Of a stretch of DNA of 64,000 nucleotides, positions 21,590 to 33,914 are shown piece after piece. The DNA comes from Chloranthus sessilifolius (Eukaryota; Streptophyta; Magnoliopsida; Chloranthales; Chloranthaceae). The notes beneath the pieces are model-generated. The model did no database searches and was not told the DNA's origin. It worked only from the letters and a program-made list of their open reading frames with translations. Positions within the stretch are counted from its first letter, which is position 1; the number at the start of each line of letters is the position of its first letter. The stretch is from contig CM037597.1 of the NCBI GenBank assembly GCA_021018995.1, positions 20,740,887-20,804,886 of the forward strand. Reading direction: 5' to 3'. A program made the translations under genes and the position numbers.

Positions 21590-24500
21590 AGATCTTATCT
21601 TGGAATGTAAGAGGAATTTGTGATCTAAATAAGAGGGCTACAGTTAAGAAGGTTATTATAAACAACAAGTCAGTGATTACTCTTTAGGAAACTAAATGGG
21701 GAAGCACTAATAATTTGGGTGGCAATCAGTGGGGATGGGAAAGCTTGGATTCTATTGGGGCTTCAGGAGGTATTATTGTGGCTTGGAATAGCAGAGAGGT
21801 TGATGGGTTGGAATCAGAAGTTGGTGAGCACTCAATGTTAGTGTTGTTGAAAAATAGATAGGATGGCATGGTATGGGCCTCTACTAGGGTTTATGGACCC
21901 AATGAAGACTTCGTAAATAAGACTTTTGGTTTGAGTTAGCTAGTATGACAGTTTGGTGGGAAGGCCCTTGGTGTGCGGGAGGTGATTTTAATGTTGTCAG
22001 ATTTGCTTCAGAAAGGATTCGTGAAAGACTAGACAAGTATGGAATGAGACAATTTGCTAATTTTGTTAACACATTTGGGTTAGTTGAGTTTGATATGAAT
22101 GGGGGCTTGTATACTTGGTCAAATCTACAAGATATGCCCAAATTAAGCAAATTGACGCTTTGTACTAATGAGTGGATAGAAGTTAATCCTAATGCGATTT
22201 TGGAAGGGCTCCTTAGGCCCACTTTTGATCACATCCCCATTTTGCTCAGTTGTCCGATTAGAGATGGTGGTCCGGGCTCATTCAAATTTGAGAATGCATG
22301 GTTGAGGGATGAGAAGTTCAAGGAATTGGTTACAAAATGGTGGAATGATTGCCAGATACAGGGATGTGCGGCGTTCAAACTGGCAATGAAGTTAAAAAAA
22401 AATCAAGGGTGAGATTAAGATTTGGAATGCTAATTTTTTTGGAAAGGTGGAGCAAATAAAAGATAAAATCCTTAAGGAAATTAGGGTTTTAGATATTTTG
22501 GAAGAATCTAGGCCTCTTAATGGGGAGGATTTCGATCTCTGTACAGCCTTTAAGATGTATGATAATGAAAAATGTGTGGAAGAAGAGATCATTTAGAAGC
22601 AAAAGTTGAAGGTCCACTGATTATAAAAAGGTGACAATAACACTAAGTTCTTTCACACACTGGCTAATGCTAGGAGTAAGAAAAACTATATTAGCAATTT
22701 AAATGTGGATGGTAGAAGGGTGGTTGAGAAAGAAGAAATGTGTGCTGAAATTGTTAAGTGTTATGAGAAGTTGTACACAGAAGAAATCAGAGAGAGACTT
22801 GTGTTGGATGGTTTAAATTTTCAACGTCTGTCCGAAAATCAAAAGCTGGGGTTGGAAAGCTCTTTTACTGAGGAGGTTAGAAAGGCTATTATGAGTTGTG
22901 GGAAAAACAAAGCCCCGGGTCCTGATGGATTTACTATGAAAATTTTCCAATTCATGTGGGAAACCATCAAAGGTGACATTATGGATTTGTTTAATGAATT
23001 TTATGAGAAGGGCAATGTGGATAGGAGTATGAATTCTACCTTTATTACTCTTATCCCTAAAATGGAGAGGGCTGAAGAAATAAAAGACTTTAGACCCATT
23101 AGTCTTCTTGACAACCTTTACAAGATCCTTTCAAAAGTTTTGGCTAATAGATTGCAAAGCGTAATGAAATACATTATTTCGGTGAACCATGGTGCTTTTA
23201 TCGAAGGCCGCCAATTGTTAGATATGGTTGTTGTAGCACATGAAGCAATTGAGATTCTGTAAATAGAGGTGGGGGGGAAGGGGTTATCTGGAAAATTTAT
23301 ATGGAAAAGGCATATGATAGAGTCAACTGGAACTCCTTAGCGTATGTGATGGGTAGGATGGGCTTTCGAGAGAGATGGAGGAAATGGATGCATGATTTTT
23401 TTTCATCATCTTGGATTTTTATTTTGGTAAATGGGTCACTAAGAGGGTATTTTGGAGCACTAGAGGGTTACGTCGGTGATCCTTGTCACCAATGTTGTTC
23501 AATATAGTGGTTGAAGCTTTAAATGGTTTGCTTGTTAAGGTCATGAATTAGAGCAATTTAGTGGATTTATGATTACCAGTAGGGGCCCTATGATTACCCA
23601 TCTTCAATATGCAGGTGATACAATTTTGTTTTGTGAAGTAAGTTTGGATGAAGTTCGTGCAATAAAGATGTGTTCAATATTCTGAAGTGGCTTCAGCCAA
23701 AAGTTAATCTTCATAAATCAAAGCTCGAATCTGGGTGTAGCGCTTTTGATTTCCTTAATGAAAGTGTTTGGTGCATGGTGGAAAGTCTCCTATTATTTAC
23801 TTAGGTTTACCACGGGAGTAGGAAAACCACGTGAAGTTTTGGGATCCAATTATCACCAAGTTAGAGAAGAGATTTGTAGTGAGGAAGAGCAAAATGCTTA
23901 GTAACGGGGGTCGTTTGACGCTTATTAAGGCTACTTTATCATCTTTTCCTATCTTTTACATGTCTATGTTTAGAGCTCCTGAAACGGCGGTGAAACAGAT
24001 GGAAAAGATAATAAGGAATTTCCTTTGGGAAGGGGGTAGAGATATAAAGAAATTTCATCTTTTAAAATGGGAGACCTGTTGTCTATCTAAGAAAGATGGA
24101 GGCTTAGGTATTCATTTAAGCATCACAAATAAAGCCTTCCTGGGCAAGTAGATTTGGAGAATAGGAGATGTAAAGGATCAAAATCATTTGTGGTGGAAGG
24201 TGATCTATGGGAAATATGGGGATCCTAGTACTTGTTCCAATATAAGAAGCTCTGCTAATAGAGGTTATGGACGGTGGAAGAGTCTTTGCTCAGTTGCGGA
24301 TGAGTTTTGGAAGGGAGTCAGTTTCAGCTGAGGGATTGGTGATAAAATTCGTTTCTAGGATGATATTTGGGTTATTGACTTGCCCTTGAAAGATAAATTT
24401 TCATATTTATATCCAATTTCTCTAAATAGAGAAGATTATGTTAGAGATATGTTTGTTATGGTCAATGAGAATGTGGTTTGGAATATTCGGGTGCAGAGAA

Positions 24501-25159
24501 ATTTGCAGGAGGAGGTGATTTCTATGCTAGACCTATTGCAAAAACTAAATTCATGTACAAGAAATCAAGCAAATAGGGATCTTCGTTTTTGGCGGTATCA
24601 TTCAAAGGGGAGATTTTTGGTGAAATCCTTTTATTCCTCTCTTTATCAAAGTCCTAATAGTCGTCACAATTGAGTCAAGATTTGGAATCTTAGGATTTCG
24701 TCGAAAAATAAATTTTTCGGATGGAGTGTTGGATGGGGAAGAATTCTCATATTTTATCAGCTGAATAGATGAGGGATGGGACTAAGAAATAGATATGTGA
24801 TGTGCTTTCAAGAGGAGGAATCTACTAATCATTTAATGCTTCATTGATGGGTAGCTAGGCAACTTTGGAGTGTGGTTCTACAAACTTTTGGAGTTTCTTG
24901 GGTGTTTCCTGAGCATTGTGCTGACCTGTTAGCAGCATGGGATGGTTTTGAGTTGAATGATCCAAAGGGTAAATATTGGAAATTTATGGATTTGGCAGTG
25001 ATGTGGTCTCTATAGTCAGAAAGGAACAACATGGTGTTTAACAAAAAAAGAAAATTAGTCTCTGTGATTATGAAGTCTGTCAGGAACTTGGCTATTGATT
25101 GGATAAAGATTGGTGCTAAAGTTGGGGATAGTGTGGATTGGGACAACTTGCTCAATTAA
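21590..25159 (+). pseudogene. LINE ORF2 relic: endonuclease, reverse transcriptase, zinc-binding end
   Basis: The apurinic endonuclease starts at ILSWNVRG (about 21590). Its QETK motif is interrupted by a stop (TTTAGGAAACT). GGDFNVVR is at about 21980 and FDHIPILLSC at about 22225. RT motifs: NKAPGPDGFTMKIFQ (about 22906), FRPISLLDNLYKILSKVLAN (about 23088), GAFIEGRQLLD (about 23190), MEKAYDRVNW (23301) and QYAGDTILF (about 23605), in which the first catalytic aspartate of YADD is Gly. The C-terminal part has FWRYHSKGRFLVKSFYSSLY and the zinc-binding segment MCFQEEESTNHLMLH. Stops at 24671, about 24844 and about 25013 also occur in copy B. Confidence 0.85.
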
Positions 25160-25269
25160 CCTTTTATTTCCTCTCGCATTAGGGAGGGAGCTTCATGGTC
25201 TTCGGGATTTGATGACCCGGGGGTGAGGTTCTTTATGTTTAGAGTGGGGTAGTAATTTTTAGGTTCTGG

Positions 25270-25495
25270 TACAACTTGTTGTTTTTGTGTTCTCAGGTTT
25301 GTACGTTTTACTTCTTTTTCAATAAAATCTACTTTATCGATCAAAAAAGAAAAATGATATTCACCTAATTTAGGTTTTCTTTTTTAAATTTGCGTTTTAG
25401 ATGTTTTTTGTGTTCTCAAATTTGTACGTTTTACTTCTTTTTCAATAAAATCTACTTTATCGATCAAAAAATAAAAATGATATTCCCCTAATTTA
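25270..25495 (+). repeat. LINE-tail/minisatellite chimeric repeat, two copies
   Basis: The LINE 3' end (GTTCTCAGGTTTGTACG ... TCAATAAAATCTACTTTATC ... GATCAAAAAAGAAAAATG) is followed by a shortened minisatellite piece (CACCTAATTTAGG ... GTTTTAGATG), and the LINE end then repeats. The second unit has a three-copy version (31690-32010). The unit is about 125 bp. Confidence 0.8.
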
Positions 25496-25620
25496 GGATA
25501 TTTTTTTTAATTAATTTTTTTTTTAAATTTACGTTTTAGATGTTTTTATGTTATTTTCCGATTTAGCTTTCCATTTTCACTAGTTGTCCATTTTTTCATT
25601 CTAATTCATCAGTCCCTGCA

Positions 25621-27055
25621 ATGGAAGTCCGGGCATGTCCCAAATCGGGGATTTAGTGCTAAGAAAAATTATGCCTATTTGACTGCCTCACCCGATGGGA
25701 AAACTAAAACTCAATTGGGGATGGCCCTATGTTATTTCGCTGCATCTAGGAATGCTTCTTGCCCGAGTTAACTGTGATGGGGAGGAGCTTCAAACCCCTC
25801 GAATGCCATGTTACCGAGGAAGTACTATCCTTAAAAGTAATGTTATCATGCACCCATGATCAAAATAAGGCTGATCTCCATCTACCATCTCCATATCACA
25901 AAGTATTTGGGTAATCGTAAGTCCTTACTTTCGAAAGCATTTAAAGAATAGTTTGGCCCATTGACCGCCTTCTTTTTTCGGGTAGGTTGATCGAAGGTAT
26001 CAGTGGACCATGCCATCGTTTCGAGACTTAGAATATACTGAATCTCACACACACAAAATGCCATTAAACGCCAACGTATGTGAAGGTACCATCAACACTC
26101 ATGATTCTATTGCAGCAGGATGTGAATAAGCCACAAAATGTGGCATGACCGAGCGAGAGTAGTGGTGGGAGGAGGCATGAGTGAGAGTATGCGACGAGTG
26201 ATCAGTCAATGTCCCCAGGGAAGCATAAACAAAACTGTGAGAGCATCCCTGGTGTTGTCATACCTCACTATATCGTCGCTCGGGGTGGGAGGAGGCCAAA
26301 CACCTATTGACTATGGAATCCTTGTTATTGATGGAACATAAGCATGACGGAGAGTTCAATTAATGTCACTTTGTGTGCGGTGGGATTCAATTGACTAATT
26401 ATTGAAATTGGTCGCATGAGAAACTATCCCAACATCAGCAAGCCTTATCCCCTTATTCACCCTTTTTTCTGTTTTGGAAAATGAGGCAAACTATTCTTAG
26501 AATCTTTTGAAAATAAAGCTGAAAACTACCAAAGTATGGACTGATGCAACCATTTAATCCCAACCGCTCATTTTCCACCCTCATTAAAGATCTAAGTGCA
26601 TGGTAATCATTATAATAGAGGAACCTCGATAGGAGTCCGAAATATCAAAAGGCATTTCCTCAATAAGTTTTGTCACCCTGACATTGAGGCATTTTATTTA
26701 TTTATTTTTCTTAGCCCTAACCCCCTGACAACGATAATCGGGTTACAATTGTGATTATCTTTACTGCATACAAACCTACATACTTTTAATTTCCATTATG
26801 ATATTTATTATTTTAGTATAACTCATTGAATTATCAAGTCAAATATCTAACAATTGTAACCCAAAGTTTTTAACTCTGCCATTGCCGGTCCCAAGCCCGG
26901 ATGAGAAAGGAGGAGGGAGGGCATTAGGTTGACAGCCAACTGTAAATAAACTCTGATAAATTTCTCGCCATGTGTTGCAAAACAAGTGGATAAATAGGAA
27001 TTGCAAAGCAGACCCCAAATAAATGGGATAAAGCTCTTACGATATATGATGATGT
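25621..27055. other. Unassigned sequence, left duplicate
   Basis: About 1.4 kb with no convincing gene. It is repeated at 32140-33560 with small differences. A stretch at about 26,876-27,050 (ATTGCCGGTCCCAAGCCCGG ... GGGATAAAGCTCTTACG ... ATGATGATG) resembles plant RTE-type non-LTR or SINE-like termini from memory, with low confidence. Short open frames (plus 26138-26341, minus 25882-26064) are also open in the duplicate, but a recent duplication explains that. Confidence 0.5.
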
Positions 27056-29880
27056 AACCCCCTATTTTTAATTATTTAAAAAAAAAAATTTGTTTTAAAT
27101 GTTTTTATGTTAATTTCAAATTTAGCATACCATTTTTCAGTAGTTGACCATTTTTTCATTCATATTCATCAGTAGTCCATGCAATGGAAGTCACTTAATT
27201 TAGATATTTTTTTTAATTATTAAAAAAAAAAATGTCTTAGATGTTTTTATGTTAATTTCAAATTTAGCATACCATATTTCAGCAATTGACCATTTTTTCA
27301 TTCAAATTCGTCAGTAGTCCATGCAATTGATGTCACTTAATTTGGATTTTTTTTTTAAATTATTTAGAAAAACAAAAAGGTTTTAGATGTTTTTATGTTA
27401 ATTTCAAATTTAGCATACCATTTTTCAGTAGTTGACCGTTTTTTCATTCAAATTAATTAGTAGTCCATGCAATGGAAGTCACTTAATTTAGGAATTTTAA
27501 TTAATTAAAAAAAAAGGGTTTTAGATGTTTTTATGTTATTTTCCAATTTAGCATTACCATTCTTCAGTAGTTGACCATTTTTTTAGTCAAATTCATCAGT
27601 AGTCTATGCAATGGAAGTCACTTAATTTAGGATTTTTTTTTTAATTATTTAATAATAAAAAAGAGGTTTTAGATGTTTTTATGTTAATTTCAAATTTAGC
27701 ATACCATTTTCCAATAGCTGATCATTTTTTCATTCAAATTAATCAGTAGTCCATGCAGTGGAAGTCACTTAATTTAGGATTTTTTTTAATTAATTTTTTT
27801 TTTTAAAAGAAGGTTTTAGATTTTTTTATGTTATTTTCCAATTTAGCATACCATTTTTCAGTAGTTGACCATTTTTTCATTCAAATTCATCAGTAGTCCA
27901 TGCAATGGAAGTCACTTAATTTAGGATTTTTTTTTATTAATTAAAAAAAAAAAAAGGTTTTAGATGTTTTTATGTTATTTTCCGAATTAGCATACCATTT
28001 TTCAATAGTTGACCTTTTTTCATTCAAATTCATCAATAGTCCATGCAATGGAAGTCACTTAATCTAGGATTTTTTTTAATTAATTTAAAAAGAAAAAGGT
28101 TTTAGATGTTTTTATGTTATGTTCCGATTTAGCATACCATTTTCGAGTTGACCATTTTTCATTCAAATTCATCGAAGTCCATGCAATGGTAGTCACTTAA
28201 TTTAGGATTTTTTAATTATTTAAAAAGAAAAAAAGGTTTTAGCTTTTTATGTTAATTTCAAATTTAGCATACCATTTTCAAGAGTTGACCATTTTTTCAT
28301 TCAAATTCATCAGTAGTCCATGCAATGGAAGCCACATAATTTAGGATTTTTTTTTTAATTATTTAAAAAAAAAAGGTTTTAGAAGTTTTTATGTTAATTT
28401 CAAATTTAGCATACCATTTTTCAATAGTTGACCATTTTTTCATTCAAATTCATCAGTAGTCCATGCAATGGAAGTCACTTAATTTTATTTTTTTTAATTA
28501 ATTTTAAAAAAAAAAGGTTTTAGATGTTTTTATGTTATTTTCCGTAGCATACCATTTTTCAGTAGTTGACCAATTTTTCATTCAAATTCATCAGTAGTCC
28601 ATGCAATGGAAGTCACTTAATTTAGGATTTTTTTTAATTAATGTAAAAAAAAAGAAGGTTTTAGATGGTTTTATGTTATTTCCCGATTTAGCATTCCATT
28701 TTTCAGTAGTTGACCATTTTTTCATTCAAATTAAAGAGTCCATGCAATGGAAGTCACTTAATTTAGGATTTTTTTTTTAATTATTTAAAAAAGAAGAAGG
28801 ATTTAGCTGTTTTTATGTTAATTTCAAATTTAGCATACCATTTTTCAGTAGTTGACGATTTTTTCATTCAAATTCATCAATAGTCCATGCAATGGAAGTC
28901 ACTTAATTTAGGATTTTTTTTTACTTATTTTATTAAAAAAATAAAAAAGCTTTTAGATGTTTTTATATTATTTTTCGATTTATCATACCATTTTTGAGTT
29001 GACCATTTTTAATTCAAATTCATCAAGAGTCCATGCAATGGAAGTCACTTAATTTAGGATTTTTTTTACTTATTTTAATAAAAAATGGTTTTAGATGTTT
29101 TATGTTATTTTTGATTTATCATACCATTTTTCAAGAGAGTTGACCATTTTTCATTCAAATTCATCAAGAGTCCATGCAATGGAAGTCACTTAATTTAGGA
29201 TTTTTTAAAATTAATTTAAGAAAAAAAAGGTTTTAGATGTTTTTATGTTATTTTCCGATTTAGCGCACTATTTTTAGTAGTTGACCACTTTTTCATTGAA
29301 ATTCATCAGTAGTCCATGCAATGGAAGTCACTTAATTTAGGATTTTTTTTAATTAATTTTAAAAAAGAAGGTTTTAGATGTTTTTATGTTATTTTCTGAT
29401 TTAGCATACCATTTTTCAGTAGTTGACCATTTTTCTTCAAATTCATCAAAGAATCCATGCAATGGTAGTCACTTAATTTAGGATTTGTTTTAATTATTTA
29501 TAAAAAAAGGTTTTAGATGTTCTTATGTTAATTTCAAATTTAGCATACCATTTTTCAGTAGTTGACCATTTTTTCATTCAAATTCATCAGTAGTCCATGC
29601 AATGGTGGTCACTTAATTTAGGATTTTTTTTAATTAATTAAAAAAAAAAAAAGGTTTTAGATGTTTTTATATTATTTTCCAATTTAGCATACCATTTTTC
29701 AGTAGTTGACCATTTTTTTATTCAAATTCATTAGTAGTCCATCCAATGGAAGTCACTTAATTTAGGATTTTTTTAAATTAATCTAAAAAAAAAAAAAAAG
29801 GTTTTAGATGTTTTTATGCTATTTTCCGATTTAGCATACCATTGTTCAGTAGTTGGCCATTTTATCATTCAAACTCGTCA
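27056..29880. repeat. Minisatellite array B (about 20 units)
   Basis: The same 140-150-bp units as array A, in the same order of variants as 15,955-18,655: a GTCTTAGATG unit, then one with TTTAGAAAAACAAAAAGG, then one with AAATTAATTAGTAG, and so on. Some units around 28,130-28,260 and 28,980-29,160 have shortened homopolymers and altered CAGTAG boxes. Confidence 0.9.
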
Positions 29881-31745
29881 GGGTGATCCCTTGTCACCAA
29901 TGTTGTTCAATATAGTGGTTGAAGCTTTAAATGGTTTGCTTGTTAAGGCTGCTGAATTAGAGCAATTTAATGGATTTATGTTTTCCAGTAGGGGGCCTAT
30001 GATTACCCATCTTCATTATGCAGATGATTCAGTTTTGTTTTGTGAAGTAAGTTTCGATGTAGTTCGTGCAATACAAGCTGTGTTCCATATTCTGAAGTGG
30101 CTTCAAGCCAAAAGTTAATCTTCATAAATCAAAGCTTCGAACTGGGTGTAGCAGCCTTTTGATTTCCTTAATGAAAGTGTTGGGTGCATGGTGGAAAGTC
30201 TCCTATTATTTACTTAGGTTTATCACGAGTAGGAAAACCACGTGAAGTTTTGGGATCCAATTATCACCAAGTTAGAGAAGAGATTAGTTGTGGAAGAGCA
30301 AAATGCTTAGTAATCTGGGGTCGTTTGACGCTTATTAAGGCTACTTTATCATCTTTTCCTATATTTTACATGTCTATGTTTAGAGCTCAAAGCGGTGAAA
30401 CAGATGGAAAAGATAATAAGGAATTTCCTTGGGAAGGGGTAGAGATATAAAGAAATTTCATCTTTTAAAATGGGAGACCTGTTGTTCATCTAAGAAAGAT
30501 GGAGGCTTAGGTATTCATCATTTAAGCATCACAAATAAAGCCTTCCTGGGCAAGTAGATTTGGAGAATAGGAGATGTAAAGGAACAAAATCATTTGTGGT
30601 GGAAGGTGATCTATGGGGAATATGGGGATCCTAGTACTTGTTCCAATATAAGAAGCTCGCTAATAGAGGTTACGGACGGTGGAAGAGTCTTTGCTCGATA
30701 TGGATGAGTTTTGGAAGGGAGTCAGTTTCAGCTGAGGGATTGGTGATAAAATTCGTTTCTAGGATGATATTTGGGTTATTGACTTGCCCTTGAAAGATAA
30801 ATTTTCATATTTATATCCAATTTCTCTAAATAGAGAAGATTATGTTAGAGATATGTTTGTTATGGTCAATGAGAATGTGGTTTGGAATATTCGGGTGCAG
30901 AGAAATTTGCAGGAGGAGGTGATTTCTATGCTAGACCTATTGCAAAAACTAAATTCATGTACAAGAAATCAAGCCAATAGGGATCTTCGTTTTTGGCGGT
31001 ATCATTCAAAGGGGAGATTTTTGGTGAAATCCTTTTATTCCTCTCTTTATCAAAGTCCTGATAGTCGTCACAATTGAGTCAAGATTTGGAATCTTAGGAT
31101 TCCGTCGAAAAATAAATTTTTCGGATGGAGTGTTGGATGGGGAAGAATTCTCATATTTTATCAGCTGAATAGATGAGGGATGGGACTAAGAAATAGATAT
31201 GTGATGTGCTTTCAAGAGGAGGAATCTACTAATCATTTAATGCTTCATTGATGGGTAGCTAGGCAACTTTGGAGTGTGTTTCTACAAACTTTGGAGTTTC
31301 TTGGGTGTTTCACAGCATTGTGTCAATTGTTAGCAAAGATGGGATGGTTTTGAGTTGAATGATCCAAAGGGTAAATATTGGAAATTTATGGATTTGGCAG
31401 TGATGTGGTCTCTATAGTCAGAAAGGAACAACACGGTGTTTAACAGAAAAAGAAAATCAGTCTCTGTGATTATGAAGTCTGTCAAGAACTTGGCTATTGA
31501 TTGGATAAAGATTGGTGCTAAAGTTGGGGATAGTGTGGATTGGGACAACTTGCTCAATTAACCTTTTATTTCCTCTCGCATTAGGGAGGGAGCTTCATGG
31601 TCTTGAGTTTGATGACCCGGGGGTGAGGTTCTTTATGTTTAGAGTGGGGAAGTAATTTTTAGGTTCTGGTACAACTTGTTGTCTTTGTGTTCTCAGGTTT
31701 GTACGTTTTGCTTCTTTTTCAATAAAATCTACTTTATCGATCAAA
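29880..31745 (+). mobile_element. L1-type LINE, copy B (5' part deleted)
   Basis: Begins in the RT domain (GDPLSPMLFNIVVEALNGLL) and keeps HLHYADDSVLFCE with an intact YADD box (30017-30028), then FPIFYMSMFRA, FWRYHSKGRFLVKSFYSSLY and the zinc-binding end. The 5' edge is a deletion junction with minisatellite, not ordinary 5' truncation, because the left unit has the same minisatellite context further upstream. Stops at 31075, about 31246 and about 31413 match those of copy A, so both copies descend from one dead LINE. Confidence 0.85.
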
Positions 31746-32010
31746 AAGGAAAATTGATTTTCACCTAATTTAGGATTTTTTTTTAAATTTACGTTTTAGA
31801 TGCTTTTTGTGTTCTCAGGTTTGTACGTTTTACTTATTTTTCAATAAAATCTACTTTATCGATCAAAAAAGAAAATTGATATTCACCTAATTTAGGATTT
31901 TTTTAAAAATTTACATTTTAGTTGTTTTTTGCGTTCTCAAGTTTGTACGTTTTACTTCTCTTTCAATAAAATCTACTTTATCGATCAAAAAAGAAAATTG
32001 ATATTCCCCT
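31690..32010 (+). repeat. LINE-tail/minisatellite chimeric repeat, three copies
   Basis: Three successive units each contain GTACGTTTT, TCAATAAAATCTACTTTATC and GATCAAAAA, then a shortened CACCTAATTTAGG minisatellite piece. The left duplicate has two, so the repeat changed copy number after or during the duplication. Confidence 0.8.
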
Positions 32011-32139
32011 AATTTAGGATTTTTTTTTAATTAACTTTTTTTTTTTAGATTTACGTTTTAGATGTTTTTATGTTATTTTCCGATTTAGCTTTCCATTTTC
32101 ACTAGTTGTCCATTTTTTCATTCTAATTCATCAGTCCCT

Positions 32140-33560
32140 GCAATGGAAGTCCAGGCATGTCCCAAATCGGGGATTTAGTGCTAAGAAAAATTATGCCTAT
32201 TTGACCGCTTCACCCGATGGGAAAACTAAAACTCAATTGGGAAGGGCCCTATGTTATTTCGGGCGCGTACCTAGGAAATGCTTCTTGCCTGGTTAACCAG
32301 GATGGGGAGGAGCTTCCAAACCCCTGGAATGCCATGTTACTAAGGAAGTACTATCCTTAAAAGTAATTTTATCATGCGCCCATGATCAAAATAAGGCTGA
32401 TCTCCATCTACCATCTCCGCAGTCATCACAAAGTATTTGGGTAATCGTAAGTCCTTACTTTCGAAAGCATTTAAAGAATCGTTTGGCCCATTGACCACCT
32501 TCTTTTTTCGGGTAAGTTGATCGAAGGTATCAGTGGACCATGCGATCGTTTCGAGACTTAGAATATACTGAATCTCACACACACAAAATGCCATTAGACG
32601 CCAACGTATGTGAAGATTCCATCAACACTCGTGGTTCTATTGCAGCAGGATGTGAATAGGCCACAAAATGTGGCATGACCGAGCGAGAGTAGTGGTGGGA
32701 GGAGGCACGAGTGAGAGTATGCAACAAGTGATCAGTCAATGTCCCCTGGGAAGCATAAACAAAACTGTGAGGGCATCCCTGGTGTTGTCACACCTCACTA
32801 TATCGTCGCTCGGGGTGGGAGGAGGCCAAACACCTGTTGACCATAAAATCCTTGTTATTGATGGAACATAAGCATGACGGAGAGTTCAATTAATGTCACT
32901 TTGTGTGTGGGTTCAATTGACTAATTATTGAAATTGGATGAGAAACTATCCCAACATCAACAAGCCTTATCCCTTATTCACCCTTTTTTCTCTTTTGGAA
33001 AATGAGCCAAACTACTCCTAGAATCTTTTGAAAATAAAGCTGAAAACTACCAAAGTACCAACTGATGCAACCATTTAATCCCAACCGCTCATTTTCCACC
33101 CTCATTAAAGATCTGAGTGCATGGTAATCATTATAATAGAGGAACCTCGATAGGAGTCCGAAATATCAAAAGGCATTTCCTCAATAAGTTTTGTCACCCT
33201 GACATTGAGGCATTTTATTTATTTATTTTTCTTAGCCCTAACCCCCTGACAACGATAATCTGGTTACAATTGTGATTATCTTTACTGCATATAAACCTAC
33301 ATACTTTTAATTTCCATTATGATATTTATTATTTTAGTATAACTCATTGAATTATCAAGTCAAATATTAACTCCGCCATTGCCGGTCCCAAGCCCGGATG
33401 AGAAAGGAGGAGGGAGGGCATTAGGTTGACAGCCGACTGTAAATAAACTCTGATAAATTTCTCGCCATGTGTTGCAAAACAAGTGGATAAATGAGAAATG
33501 CAAAGCAGATCCCAAATAAATGGGATAAAGCTCTTACGATATATGATGATGTAACCCATA
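32140..33560. other. Unassigned sequence, right duplicate
   Basis: Copy of 25621-27055 with small indels and substitutions (for example a deletion near 33,366). No gene is recognised. The copy ends where the two duplicates diverge after TATGATGATGTAACCC. Confidence 0.55.
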
Positions 33561-33581
33561 TTTTTGTAATTCTCCCATCTA

Positions 33582-33914
33582 GTGCATATTTGCTTCTTTC
33601 TCCTTTTCTTATATGACAAGCGCTTGAATCGCCATATCCACGAACTTCACGAATTAAGAAATAATCTCAGGAGGCGTCCTTCTTTATCTCAGTCAATGCA
33701 TCAAATGTTTTGGAAATTGGGTTGTCATTTTCTTGAGCAAGACGGGTTAGGGATAAGACATATGAAGGACGATACTACTGTGGCTTGGCTAAGCTATTCT
33801 AATCCATTGCGCGAGGAGGTTCCTTACTTTTGGCAGGGTTGGTTCGAAACAACTATGCTAAGTTTGATTCAATTTGGAGTTGTTGTTCTCACATTTCTTC
33901 TTGGGTGTAGTTAG
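33582..33914 (+). other. Unrecognised open stretch (110 codons)
   Basis: Open frame reading for example RHIHELHELRNNLRRRPSLS, MFWKLGCHFLEQDGLGIRHM and LREEVPYFWQGWFETTML. I do not recognise it. It has no clear splice or promoter context and may be a gene or transposon scrap. The stretch 33,914-34,500 shows nothing further. Confidence 0.2.

Larger units (their letters stand above)
18873..25350 (+). mobile_element. L1-type LINE, copy A (nearly full length, dead)
   Basis: A non-LTR retrotransposon with an ORF1 relic (about 19,100-21,535), an ORF2 relic (about 21,590-25,159) and a 3' UTR ending in AATAAA and an A-rich tail near 25,320-25,350. The left edge is set where similarity to the downstream flank stops (after AAAACTAAAACTC). 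Direct repeats of about 200 bp (18678-18872 and about 25487-25713) flank it, made of one minisatellite unit plus 90 bp of other sequence. Many stops and frameshifts are present. A 5'-deleted second copy lies at 29880-31745. Confidence 0.85.
15955..27055. repeat. Tandem segmental duplication, left unit
   Basis: This block (minisatellite units, LINE, LINE-tail repeats, unassigned 1.4 kb) is repeated head-to-tail by 27056-33560. The order of diagnostic minisatellite variants from about 15,955 onward is reproduced from 27,060 onward. The right ends also match (TTACGATATATGATGATG, then TAACCC) before diverging. The left unit contains about 4.8 kb that the right unit lacks. Confidence 0.75.
27056..33560. 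repeat. Tandem segmental duplication, right unit (with internal deletion)
   Basis: Head-to-tail copy of about 15,955-27,055. It holds minisatellite (27056-29880), a LINE fragment (29880-31745), tail repeats and the unassigned 1.4-kb segment (32140-33560). Relative to the left unit it lacks the sequence between about 18,655 and 23,474. The join is at CAAACTCGTCA|GGGTGATCC near 29880. Confidence 0.75.

Noticed and set aside
25882-26341. Open frames kept in both duplicates (25.9-26.3 and 32.3-32.9 kb) as a conserved gene
   Set aside because: The duplication is recent enough to keep any frame open. No recognisable motif, splice site or codon-position pattern was seen.
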